Of a DNA stretch of 64,000 nucleotides, positions 19,105-30,871 are shown one piece after another. Within the stretch, counting starts at the first letter, position 1. The number at the start of each line of letters is the position of its first letter. The DNA comes from Echinococcus granulosus (Eukaryota; Platyhelminthes; Cestoda; Cyclophyllidea; Taeniidae). The position numbers and the translations under genes were made by a program. The notes under the pieces are model-generated. The model was not told the origin of the DNA, did not search any database, and saw only the letters and a program-made list of their open reading frames with translations. The stretch covers positions 522,580 to 586,579 of the forward strand of contig NW_020170427.1 of NCBI RefSeq assembly GCF_000524195.1. The letters are read 5' to 3'.

Positions 19105-22100
19105 CACTGCGCACGAAACCTAGCCCAGCAGGAAGGACGCGACCTTGAAAATAGCGGATAACCTTAAAGTACGACGCTTAGTAATTTAAAATGAACCAAA
19201 ACATCTATTAATAAGGCAAGAAAGTTTTGCGCAACGCACGCTAGCTTTCCCGTGCATTGTTATTTTTTTGAATTAGACCCGACAATCGTTGCCGAATACC
19301 ATAATTGTCACGATTAGGGATGAAGCCTATAATTTCATAAGATAGTTTTGCCAGTTAAACATTTTTTTGCTTACTTTAGCCTTAACAGCGCTCTTGCGAG
19401 TTAGGTTAGTTACAATAAAATTACAAATTTCATCAAATTAAATGATGCAATGTAATACCTAATTACTCCCAATTCGGGAATAATTGAAACTCTTTAGTTC
19501 CCCATTTTCGCCTTTTCTAATCCTTGTTACCCTCCTGTTCCTTATATTTTAATAAATTTGTTGCTGCTAATAATATTCTTATGCCGAACGACGCACAAAT
19601 ATCAATTCAGCTGGAATAAAATGAGCCTTCCCTGAAACATTTATTACCAACGTGTGCAAGGGCTGAGATAATGCAGGCGTTGCCAAATTGGCACACTACC
19701 CAGAAGAAGTACAGTTAGCGGAGACTGGGTTTTCAGTGCAGTTAAACATACGCATGTACAAGCAGCATGAATCTTGACTTAGGACTATACATTCGTGTAA
19801 CGGATGAACTTTCCTTGTAATCATTTAGTAGGTATAGGCACAAAAATTGTACAAATAGCTGCGGCGTCCCTAAAAGTTTTATTTAACAAAGTGTTACAAT
19901 GTGTAATATAAGTCCTTTTTGCTCAGCCCAGTTTGGCTTCGCCTCAAACTTTGAACGCCTTAACGATGGTTAACACACAATAGTCTGTATAGGCAATCTG
20001 ATTACCTCGACGGCCATAATACAACGAAAGTAACACAGCTTTAATGGGACCCACGAATGGATCGTTTATCGCTAGTGAGAGTTGTCGGTGCTTTTAATTC
20101 TAACTTCTATCTGACTACCTACAAAACCTGCGTGAGATATTACCCCTCATATTAATTGGTATCATCACACTCAGTACTTAAGCGGAAGGCCACTCTCGAC
20201 TACGTTCTATAGCAGCGCGCTCGGCACTAATTTGTATGCATACCCACACCTTTACTACAAATGGACTTTTTCAGTAAGGCAACGACCAGATTGTTTCTGT
20301 CAAAAAATCCCAATTTTAAGGCCAATACATGCCCTCTAACACCGTTAAAACTGCTCCACTGGGCATACCCAGTAATAATTGCAGCCACGTCAGCAAAACG
20401 AAGTGCACATTCGACTGCATGCAGCTACCGTGCGGCATCAGCCAATCACGCTACAGGAAAGCGGGGTAACTCGCCAAGTCATTGGTTTGCGTGTGATTGA
20501 ATGAAAGTGATGGCAGTCGTGTCTGACCAATGAAAAAATTGTGGTAAAGCGGAGACGTGGCTTCATTCACCTACCTTGGAATTAGGTGCTTTTTTTGCCA
20601 AGATACAACGCGATTTCAAATCGCAACACGGAGTGTGATTTAAGCAGTCACATATGCCACCGAAGTTAAGCGCCGCACAAACTTATCAGGGCATTAACGA
20701 CGCGTGAATAAATGGGGCTTCAAACGGGAGCGGTAATGCAAGAGGAGCATCCAAACACCCAGTTTGGCCATTCATTTAGGGCTTACCTTCAGTTGATGTG
20801 CTTTGTTTTCTTTATCAACATCGAACCAGATGAGGGGGTGGAGGTTGACTTGGAAGGCTGTGGCACACAATTGCACCCGCGAATTACATTCAGGATGGGA
20901 AAACTTTTAGGATGGTTCCACTTTTTGCGCCACGTTTAATTTCCGTAATTCTTGGTCAAAATTTCACCAAAATACGAGGTGGGCCATTTCCGAGTGAGCT
21001 TCTATGCAAGGCCTCCTACCAATTGCCCGTGGCGCGACCCCAAATTCCCACGAATGCCTAGTTAGGTTGCTGCTTCCTGATGTTCCCTTAATAAGCCGCT
21101 TCATTCCAGCTGAGTCCAAGGCAATGGTAATTAGCCAGCCCCAAAGGGGAGACTGTTTAGTCATGCGGTGACGCAGAAATTGCCCTATTTCAGCGAAGTT
21201 TCTTCCTTCTGATGGCCGTTTCTCACATCGGATTGATCACCGAGATATGAGCGAAGCTGTGCGTAAATGGAGAAGTACCGAAAATGGCTGGAAAATTATT
21301 GAATAACTTCATGGGGAAAGCTATCATACAATCGTTTCCTCTTCGACAAGACAGCCTAAAGTTAATAGCACAATGGAATCAAGCTATGTGACTTTATGCA
21401 CTCTGCTAACGAATGATTTTTTCATATTTGTGACCTCGATTAAGGTTGCGGGGGGAAGGGGATCCGGGTTAGTGAAGTGACCCCAGCCCGACACTGATAA
21501 GGTCAAGCAAACTGCTGAAATGTCGCTACTGCTGACATTTTAGAATTGTGAGAAAAAGGGGAAAAGGCACTAAAAACACGAAGAAAACAAGCTTTACCCG
21601 TTAACCAGTGACATGGGAAACTAGCACACATTTGGGGCGGTGGAAAGGTCTCGCCAACCAGAACGCAGCTACGCTGTCTGCCAAGAACGCCTTGGCACAG
21701 AAGTAATTAGCTAGAAAGACGCTCGATTTCACAAGTAGCCGAGAGATGCCAGAAGCTAGTTGTACTTTCAAGGGTCTAGTGCCGGAAATGCAAAAGAATG
21801 CTAAGAACGTCAAAACACCTAACCTCACCAAGTGTTCTGTGGTGATGGCTGACTTGAGATGATTCAGCTAAGAACTTGTGACGGAACAAGAGTGCATCCC
21901 ATTTGATTTTACGAAAGAAACCTGCCACAGAACTATCGAGTACGACTGGGTACGGCGGTGTAGTCTGTCAAGATAATGAAGGGAAAGATAATTGAGGTCT
22001 AGAAGAGCCTAGGGACGTCGGGTGTCTTGGTGCCTTTAAAATTGTTGTAATCGTACCTCGAAAACAAGTCAGAATTGCTACCACACCTTAAGCATAACGA

Positions 22101-23707
22101 AGACGGCCCATTATTGAATGACAAAGTAGGAGTAGACTTGAACGATATTTGCGGCGAGAGCAAACGTTTTCCGCCACGAATCCTCGAGCAACATTTGCAT
22201 ACAATGGTAGAGTCCATCGAAGCAGCTAGACGAGACCCAAGGAATGAACAGCACAAGTCACGGAAACGCGCCATGACTGTTGAAACCCATCAACCGTGAG
22301 GTGTAGCGCTCAGTACTAAGCGGAGGCAAAAACGAAACCCCTTGAGAGAGTAAAAGCAAGTCGTTCCTCCTAATTTATGGTCAAAATAAACCTTCGTTCT
22401 GACTAACCAAATGAAAACTCCACAAATCATGGAAAACGGATCATCAGAACATGACCTCACAGTGGTGCAGCCTAACAGGACACCAACGTAGCAGCACTCA
22501 GATTCCCAGAGCCAAAAATGGTGATGCACTTAAGGCCCTCAGACCTGAATGAAGGAAAGGGTTTGGAACCAACGTCTTCCACACACGATGCGGGCTGCAA
22601 TGAGCTCACCAAACGTCCAGAGCTCCACCACATTCTGCCGTGACAAGGGCAAACCACCGACACCACATAAGTCAATCACCCTTTGTCAAATGAAACCGCA
22701 GCAGTGACCCCCGTGGCTCACAGCAGCCCCTCGCTGTGTGCAACAAGTAGACACGACACTACCAATCAACTGCACAAACCTGGTGAATGGGAATAATCGA
22801 GGTGGGGAACCGCAGGCCCCCAGAGTGACAAAACCAGAATCCGACTTGAAGGATCGGAGATTGGGTACGAAAGCAGAACTACCCACGAACGCCCACCCGC
22901 TGAAATAAGAAACGGAAACAAAGGAACGAATTCACCGATACCGGTGCGCCCAAGTCACTGGTGCAGCATAACGAGAGATCGAACAGATAGAAGCCGAGAC
23001 AGTCAACCACCACCCAACCTTTGCGTTGTGCAAAGCCAAGTCCAGGCACTCGCCCGTAGCAATATCGAGTTTTAATATACTCAAAACCCAAACTGTTTAC
23101 ACAAAGGGTCGAAACAAAACAGCACCGAAACAAAGAGCATATATTTAAAAAAATGTAAGAATAACATAAACAAGGGGGAATAAAAGCAAATAACTAAAGG
23201 AGCTGAAAAGACACAGTACTTGCCCGTAATGAAGACCTGCGTGCCCGTAAGACGAGGCAATTTCTCACCATTGCAAGCTGGAAACAAATAATCCGCATGA
23301 TAAAACTCACCAAACCCCAAACAAATCCAACTGGAAATTGCGTTCAGATGAACATTGAAAACTGCAGGACAATAGAGATCGAGACCACTTTCGTTTAATT
23401 ACATAACCCAATGTTTACGAGTTTACTGATCAGCCCGAAAGTTAAAGCAAAACGCAAATTAATTTTAAATTGATTTTGTTAATGAATTAACAAATGGGAA
23501 CATTTAAAACAGATTATGCACACGCGATGAAAATTGGTTGCATGTATGTATATATATATAATACGGGCATATATTTCACTACACAGTAATGGATTTTAGG
23601 GAGGGGCAGTTTATACGCAATTTTACAGGTGAAGTATCCTCGCGAAAACGATCGCAAATGCATGAGTGGAGTTTAAAATTGGGAGATTTTAAGCGTTTAG
23701 GAGGCAC
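19105..23707. other. Intergenic region with unresolved coding-like stretches
   Basis: This space lies between the 5' end of DUSP12 and the 3' end of the KHDRBS-like gene. 19105-20200 is AT-rich with nothing evident. 20430-20530 has several CCAAT/ATTGG motifs. 21600-21880 and 22040-22299 are open on one or both strands with coding-like composition, but I could not assemble a phase-consistent gene. From 22300 to 23330 the minus strand is G/T-rich with a chain of short open frames and no family match. 23540-23560 has a short TA-rich tract. Confidence 0.45.
22040..22299 (+). other. Coding-like open stretch, strand uncertain
   Basis: The plus frame encodes about 86 residues rich in Glu, Lys, Arg and Leu up to a TGA at 22297-22299, and has no ATG near its start. 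The minus strand over the same bases (about 22270 down to 22058) is also open from an ATG two bases after a CAACAG acceptor-like site to a GTACGA donor-like site, giving a Cys-rich sequence. I recognise neither. At most one is real, and both could be chance. Confidence 0.25.
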
Positions 23708-24848
23708 TCAAGCAGTTTCCTCCTTCCCTCCTGGTCTGGCATAAGGATGTGCACGCGCTCGTCCTCGACTATCGGTTGTAAGCATTTTGCCCCATGCATC
23801 GGTTTGGCCTAGGTCGAAAATTTGGCAGTTAGGGCGAGTTGTTAGGTTATTAAGAAAAAATCTTCAGTTACAGAAGTTAAAAATGGACCACACCACGGAT
23901 GAAACGATGGTCGGATGGGGAGCGAAAAACACGGGGTGGAGCCATGGTAAAACATACCATACTGAGCCGAGTAGTCCTCGTAGCCTGTAGCAGTGTACTG
24001 ACTCTGATCGTAGGTCAGCTGCTCGGGATAAGCATACTGTTCCATTCCGTTTCCATAGACATCACCTTGTGCCGGAACAGCAGCGGCCGTCGGACCGGCA
24101 GCAGGAGCTGCGCTGCTCACACCCCAACCGCGACCTCTAGTGGCACCACCGCGAGCCCCACGCATCGCTCCAGCCGGAGGAGTGGCAAAGTTCGCTGGAG
24201 TTCCATAGGCAGCTTGATTGGCAAAGCCGCCACGGCCTCGTCCCCGGCCACGTATTGCCGCGGCGCCACGGCTAGCAGCATTAGGAGCTCCGACTCCCCA
24301 GGGAGCGTTCTGTTGGCCATTTGCGTCCGGCATCATAACACGCTTGACCTGAGCAAGCGCATGGGAGACATTATAGTAGGCTTCTGCAGGGGGAGCCAGA
24401 CAATCGATCTGCAAATGAAGGGGTTGTTTCAGGTGCTGATATTTCGGGTCGCCACCAGACAGGAGTTCTTTCTCCTTTGCTTCATCCCTCAACGAACCGT
24501 GCCCGAGAATAGCCATTTTAGTACGGGTCTCCTCCTGAATGGAGCGGAGGGTTTGACCACCCGGGCCAAGAAGCTTCCCAACGAAATTTATGCTGGGATA
24601 TTGCTCCACTGGGATCGTAACTTTAGCCCGAATCTTTACACGTTTGTTATCGACGACATCGAGGGTATCAGAGATGCCACCGCGAAGACGAAATAGTTCT
24701 AGGAAACGATTTCCAAGGAATATAAATACATACCGTTCTCTCCGATCGACTTCAGAGTAGGGAACGAGTTTTCATCGAGGCTCTGAACCTCGCGACTGAG
24801 CACCTCGACAGCCTGGGCGTTTTCAGCCTTCCTCTCCTCGGCCGACAT
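23708..24848 (-). CDS. KHDRBS: Sam68/KHDRBS-type STAR KH RNA-binding protein
   Basis: Three exons (24734-24848, 23958-24698, 23708-23808) join in phase to 318 residues. STAR proteins of this type bind A/U-rich RNA in the nucleus and influence splicing. A KH domain lies at about 62-165, with GPGG at 83-86 in the RNA-binding loop and the family run GGDPKYQHL at 120-128. Then comes an Arg-Gly-rich region (about 182-260) and a Tyr-rich tail. The last exon ends with RAHPYARP, like the YREHPYGRY end of mammalian Sam68 and SLM proteins; it was found only by following the splice phase. Introns are 35 bp and 149 bp. The ATG at 24848 is two bases after TATTAG, an acceptor-like site; an in-frame ATG at 24896 would add 16 residues. 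Only the second half of the QUA1 dimerisation motif is visible. Which of the KHDRBS paralogues it matches cannot be decided. Confidence 0.9.
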
Positions 24849-25045
24849 GGCTAATACCGATAACGGTAGCAATGGCGGATGTCTTTGAAAGTCCATTATA
24901 ACAAATAAATTTAAAAAATAAACTTTGTTTTTAAATTCACTAATTTTTAAAAATATAAATAACACAAAATATTAATTCTAATGCATAAACCTCATAGACC
25001 TCACGATCTTTTAAATTTCTTAATTGCTACCGTTTGACATGAATA
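24849..25045. promoter_or_regulatory. Shared divergent promoter region KHDRBS / PCCB
   Basis: The two start codons face away from each other and are 197 bp apart. The spacer from about 24897 to 25020 is extremely AT-rich, with poly-A/T runs and no coding frame, so both genes must start transcription from or very near it. No TATA or other motif can be assigned with confidence. Confidence 0.6.
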
Positions 25046-28000
25046 ATGCTTTCAAGGTCATGGTGTGGTCAACTCTCGCTTGTAAATCGACTTTTACTTC
25101 GAACAACGGTTTCGGGATGGGAGCGTTTATATGAAGTCAAGAAAGAAATCAAGAAGAAGCGGGAGCACGTACTTCTTGGTGGCGGTCAAAAACGCATCGA
25201 TGCGCAGCATAAGCGTGGGAAGCTCACCGCGCGTGAACGAATAGATATTCTTCTTGATGATAATAGCTTCACTGAATATGATGCTTTCATGGAGCATAAT
25301 TGCACAAACTTTGGAATGGCAACAAATAAGATTCCATGTGATAGTGTTGTCACGGGTCACGGCACAATTAACGGTCGTAGGGTATTCTTGTATAGGTTCG
25401 TATGGTTTCTCCGTTTTTTGGTCATAGTTTTGTTTATTTTTCGTAGTCAGGACTTCACGGTATACGGTGGCAGCCTAGGTATGGTGCATTCCCAGAAAAT
25501 CTGCAAAATAATGGAGCAGGCGATGCTGATAGGTGTTCCTATTATTGGTCTTAATGACTCCGGAGGTGCCCGGATTCAAGAAGGTGTTGATTCTCTCGCC
25601 GGTGTCTCAGAGATCTTTCAGCGCAACGTGGATGCTTCTGGCGTTGTCCCACAAATATCCCTCATTATGGGTCCATGTGCTGGCGGTGCCGCGTATTCTC
25701 CAGCGCTCACGGATTTTATTTTCATGGTCCGGGACACCTCCCATCTCTTCATTACCGGTCCTGATGTCGTGAAACAGGTCACAAATGAGACACTAACTCA
25801 GGAAGAACTGGGAGGTTCTAAAACTCACACCACTGTCTCTGGTGTTGCTCACAGAGCTTTTGACAACGATGTGGATGCTCTGCTTTCCCTACGAGAGTTT
25901 CTCACCTTCCTGCCTTCCAGCAATCGTGAAATGCCTCCTCACAGGGAGTGTCACGATCCGGTGGATCGTTTGGTTCCATTTCTTGATCACGTCGTCCCAA
26001 AGGACCCGTCATCTCCTTATGATATGCGCAAGGTCATCCACGTATGTTTATTTTTAAAAAGTTATCAAGCATTATGCATAGGTGGGGTTTCTTTACGGAT
26101 GTTGGAAGACTCGGAAAGAAGGATTTGGTATTCCATATTTGAGCATGTCGTTTTTGTGTCGTTTTGGTTGCTCTCTGGGCTCACCTGTGCTCCAGCCGTT
26201 GCAGTGGTATTCAAGTGAAATGTAATCGATTGCAAGGCAGAAACGAAAGCCAAACCATAGTGTTGTAACATAATGGTTACTTTTCTGCTTCACCTGTCAC
26301 ATCCTGTTTNNNNNNNNNNNNNNNNNNNNNNNNNNNNNNNNNNNNNNNNNNNNNNNNNNNNNNNNNNNNNNNNNNNNNNNNNNNNNNNNNNNNNNNNNNN
26401 NNNNNNNNNGTAAACCGTGTGAGAGGCATTAAGTGAGGGCATTTCTTGCACTACTTGTTCTGGTGAGGGAATTTGCATTGGAGCATCGTTGTAATTTACA
26501 GCATGCAGTTCCTTTTGCCCACAAGGATAATGGAGTAGAACTTGGCAGTGGGGCATTTTCCAAAGGTCGTGTTCTCTTCCCTTTTCAAGCCTAAGCTTGA
26601 TACCTTTGCCTGAATGTTTGTTGTTTTACCACGACCACCATGTCTGCTCTTCGGATTCATCCCCGTGTTTCGAACGTGATCAACATGACCACACTTGTAG
26701 ATGGAAGTGTCCACGGATCCTGGTATCCAATCGGCACGCCTTGGACTACAGGAGGCTCACACCTGACTACTTCGAAGATCAGTCAAGACTCAGACACAAG
26801 CCACAAGTATATCTGCATCCACACCTATGTATAATCCCAGTTTACCACAAACGTTTTCATCAAAACGTCATTCCTATAGGGATCATGGGATGCGAACGCT
26901 CTGAGTGGACTGCTTTTCGCTAAGGGTTGTTCGCTGTTTTGAGTTATTAAGCGGCATCCACACGGCTACTACCGGTGTTACTGCCACTTTCTCGTAAGGC
27001 TGATTGCTCACTCGACATGAAACGACGCAAATCAACAGTACGAGTTGAATGAACACGATTCCTCACCTGTTTTTTCCTACCCTTTTTGTGCACTCAATAG
27101 AGGGGGGCTAAGTCCATGCTGTTGAACCAACTAATCTCACAAGCAGTAGTTGGAGTTTTCTTAGTTCTTCCAAAAATCTGCCTCTCTTTAATAAGTCTCC
27201 TTGTTCCTTCAAATGGTCTGCTTAGACATAGTATAGGGGACGTGAGCAGTGAATGCATACTGCAGTTTACTTTCGGTCAGCGAACAAAACGAGGAGGGAT
27301 TTCAGATGGCGTTGTATTGTACTGCTGGTACGTTTTATATCCAACTCTTCTCTCCGTTGAATATGCTTGTCGTACTGTGAACTGGTTTTCCCTCTCGGAA
27401 CTCCAGCTGTACTTGCTTGAATCGAACATGATGTATTGCGACCCGACTCAGGTTCTCCCTTATGATCTTGGAAAAAGGCGTAGTCGTAGTATTGGTGACT
27501 CCGATCGACTTGTCCTCACCTTACTAATGCCCCTTCCACCTAGCCCAACAGGCTATCGTGGACGAATCGGATTTTTTCGAGCTAATGCCCACACATGCAC
27601 CCAATCTCCTCACCGGCTTTGCGCGTCTGGCCGGCCGGCCAGTGGGTATTGTGGCTAATCAGCCCACCGTTGCCGCGGGCTGTGTGGACATCAACGCGGC
27701 CGTGAAGGGAGCTCGATTCGTTCGCTTCTGCGATGCCTTCGGTTTTCCCTTGGTCAACCTGGTCGATGTTCCTGGTTTTTTGCCGGGTGTTGGCCAGGAG
27801 GCTGGGGGCATAATTCGCCACGGGGCAAAGCTGATATTTGCCTACTGTGAGGCCAGTGTACCTAAAATGACGGTGATCACACGGAAGGCGTATGGTGGGG
27901 CATATTGCGTGATGGGCTCGAAGCATCTGCGGGGCGATGTGAACTATGCCTGGCCTAGCGCAGAGGTAAGTTGAGTTGTGGTGAGGGTGGATGATTTGGG

Positions 28001-28717
28001 CTAAATAGCGAATGTCTATCACGTTGTCAGGTTGATACTTATTCTTCCAACTGTCTGGCCTCTTGCCCCTCTAGAGTGTCTCTATTGACTGCTCCGGCAC
28101 TGATGCTCGATCATTATGTTGATCTCCCGCTGGTTCCTGATCGCTAAACTTGCATTTTCATCAACTTGAAGGTCAGTCCGGAAAAGCGATAGACATAAAC
28201 TCCACACATTTGACAGTGCTTTGACCCAACAAGGAGGGGCGCGTTGCACTGGTGAGGATATCGGACATCCCATACTTAGTGAAAGCACAGGAAGTGCAGA
28301 TTGTCCAGCATCAATATGGTCGAATTGAGAGCCTATAACTTACCGTGGGATTCAATTATGCTTAACAATCTTGAGATGACATTCTTCTCGGAATGAGGCT
28401 AGGAGTGGTTTTATCCTGAAGAATTGCGTTCACCTACTTTTTCTTTCAATTAGATCGCGGTTATGGGAGCAAAGGGCGCCGTACCAATCGTCTTTCGCGA
28501 CGAGCTTGGTGCGGCGGAGTCGACGGCCAAACTGGAGGCCACCTACGAGCGTGCCTTCGCTAGTCCATTTCCAGCAGCGGCGCGTGGCTATCTGGATGAC
28601 ATCATCGAGCCATGCACCACCCGAGCTCGACTCTGCGCTGACCTGGACCTCTTGAAGGACAAACGCGTACCTACTGCTAATCAGTACCCACGAAAACATG
28701 CCAATATGCCGCTTTGA
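25046..28717 (+). CDS. PCCB: Propionyl-CoA carboxylase beta chain, mitochondrial
   Basis: Four exons (25046-25395, 25447-26041, 27552-27965, 28454-28717) join to 540 residues; the human protein has 539. PCCB is the carboxyltransferase subunit of the biotin enzyme that interconverts propionyl-CoA and methylmalonyl-CoA in mitochondria. In flatworms the pathway is linked to propionate excretion. The Arg-rich N-terminus (about 1-25) looks like a mitochondrial targeting peptide and fits the ATG at 25046; an out-of-frame ATG lies at 25039. Visible motifs are [21 protein letters not shown] (45-65, family-invariant), [11 protein letters not shown] (153-163), the first oxyanion-loop motif [11 protein letters not shown] (192-202), GGIIRHG (400-406) and RKAYGGAY (426-433). 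The 51-bp intron 1 is in frame and would add 17 false residues if missed. Intron 2 (26042-27551) contains a 100-N gap. Exons 3 and 4 recur at 61584-62749. Confidence 0.96.
26310..26409. other. Assembly gap of exactly 100 N
   Basis: A run of 100 N lies in PCCB intron 2. A round 100 is the usual placeholder for a scaffold join of unknown length, so the true size of this intron is unknown. The coding exons on either side are in phase, which supports the join. Confidence 0.97.
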
Positions 28718-29968
28718 GGATGAGATCTAACGCTTGTTATCCTCTCTAGCCTATTTGGGTGTGAATAGAGGCGAATGTGATCGCTTCCTATGCATATAGG
28801 ACGAAATGTTAGGGGCATTTCTTGCAGTTTTGCGAAACATTTTGCAAATGGATTAGACCACTCTAAGTACGAAGGAAATAGCTCTTTGGTTTTAATGTCT
28901 GGCTATCGATGTGATGATTGTTCCAGCCGAGTGAAAGCTGGTGTATCGTGAATGACGTCAGACGCAGTATGGAGCTGAGACGAAGCTTGCGTGGGTAGTG
29001 GTACTGTATCACGTTGACACTTTCTTCCCCCCGTTACTTGGTCACGTCACTGTTGCGTGGGACTCTGACACCCGTTCTCTGATTCGGGGAGTTACTGGGA
29101 TGCATGTTTGTTTTGCTGCAACTTCTTATGTCAGAGGTGTCCCAGCTCTGCAAACTGCGTGGTCTCGCTGACATCGCCTCTACTTTAAGTGAATATGGGA
29201 ATTAAGTCCATATGTGACTTGTATATTCCAGTAGAAGCCTCATTTGAATGTCCTATTTGGTCTTCCATAAATCTGTCTTGGCGGCCGAGGGACAATGAGG
29301 GGGGAAGTGAATGGTTTGCACTGGTGGCAGTGATGGTGGATAGGCGGACAGTTTGAATGCGCCAAAGCTGAGCTATGGATGTCGGTAGGCCTTGCGCTCG
29401 CTCTTCGTATGCTATTTCCAGCTGTGGTGATGTACGGTACTGCTGCAGATACATATCTTTAGGAATGCCACACAAAACTAGTCGGTGGGACACCCTCCAA
29501 GTGGCAATGTAGTAATAGAATTGTTGGGATGACGCTTCTTCCACTGCGATTTGAGAATGAGGGATGGTGACAAACACCATGTTAGAAGCCTTAGCAGCGT
29601 GATAAAGTGGGTCTCTCCTAAATTACTACCTCTGAGATCAAGAAATGGGCAGTTGTCTAGATTCTTCTCTGAAATTCCAAGAGATAGACGGTGTTTCAGC
29701 CCCTCCAGACTTCCATGAAGGCGAAAGAAGACCTAATGCTGGGGTAGAAAATATGATGAAGTTCTGCAATAGGGCATGAGGCTACTGACATGGTCTAGCA
29801 CCAAAATTAAGATAAACACACAAATGACGCAAGACAGTGATTACTTAGGCGAAATGATGGAGTTGGCAATGGGGAAGCTTCATTTTATTCTCCCCAGATA
29901 CCTGGTTAAGAAGGAGAATTTGAAACGAACACAAAGGATTCAATTAATCTTGGCGTTTCGCCACGGTT
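26538..29968 (+). repeat. Direct duplication, copy 1 (>=3431 bp)
   Basis: From 26538 on, this matches 60570-64000 with a constant offset of 34032 and no difference I could find. The match starts abruptly at GAACTTGGCAGTG; the bases before it are unrelated in the two copies. Copy 1 holds the 3' part of PCCB intron 2, exons 3 and 4, and 1.25 kb of 3' flank. The right end is set only by the window end, so the duplication may be longer. Confidence 0.95.
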
Positions 29969-30871
29969 GTCAAGTTATGATAGAGCTAAAGGAGTTATGA
30001 GATGCATTCAAGTGGTAGCCTTGCTGTCTTAGGTGTTCTACATGTGCTGCTTCTTTTAATGTACGCATTTCTTACCATCAATTTTTCACCATAAAATTAG
30101 CTGTTACATGTATGCTGTTACGTAAACACTTGGCTAAATCACATCAGATATTAATAAAGTAAATGTCAAGAAACGATTAAACGATTGCCACTTTGTCGAT
30201 TCCAATAAATATTCTTCATTAGTTTTGGTGATAAAAGCCGCATAACTTCCATCAATAAAGCTACCTCTGCATTTTTCTTGACAAAAACGCGTTTGTTCAT
30301 ATCGATAAATTATTTTTTGTTGGTTGGGTGGTTTGGCGGCTCTAGGTCACGATATCAGCTGCTTAAATTATATAAATGGGTTAAATCCTTCTCTTACACA
30401 TTGGATTCAAGCATCATGCCTTCTAAATCATTAAGACTCACATAATATGTGTATTTTTTCACAACATTGTTGCCGCAATATTATCATGCACTATTTTTTT
30501 GAAAAAGCTTAAGGAAAGGGCGAAAAAATTGTGTAAAATACGATGACGTTGCAGGGATGCATTTTAGACTCCTTCATTCAAGGACTGATATTCGCATCAT
30601 TATCTTAATAGACATGGGCCACCTCAAATTATTCGACTAATTCATTAAAAACTGATATATATTTATACTATGGATATCTACAGCTTCTATTCACAAAAGT
30701 GCATCGGATTTAAACGTTCGATTAATTGGTTTTTAATTTGTTTGGCCACTGGTTACAGTCTGTAAGCGGATGGCTTTTTTTGCTTAAAGTATGACTGACG
30801 AGAGTTTTTTTCAACATTAACCAGAACTATTTTATATTCGTCTTATCCTAAATGCACTATTTACTCTAGGA
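28718..30871 (+). other. PCCB 3' flank to XKR start
   Basis: No gene is supported here. A CRE-type palindrome TGACGTCA is at about 28951. The first clear AATAAA on the plus strand is near 30153, which would give an unusually long PCCB 3' UTR; a non-canonical signal closer to the stop is also possible. 30000-30870 is AT-rich. Confidence 0.4.

Noticed and set aside
23899..24696. 265-codon plus-strand open frame
   Set aside because: It is the antisense shadow of the KHDRBS-like exon 2, whose KH domain and splice sites fit the minus strand.
27116..27658. 180-codon open frame, repeated at 61148-61690
   Set aside because: It lies mostly in PCCB intron 2 and runs out of frame into exon 3. No family match; the second occurrence is only the large duplication.
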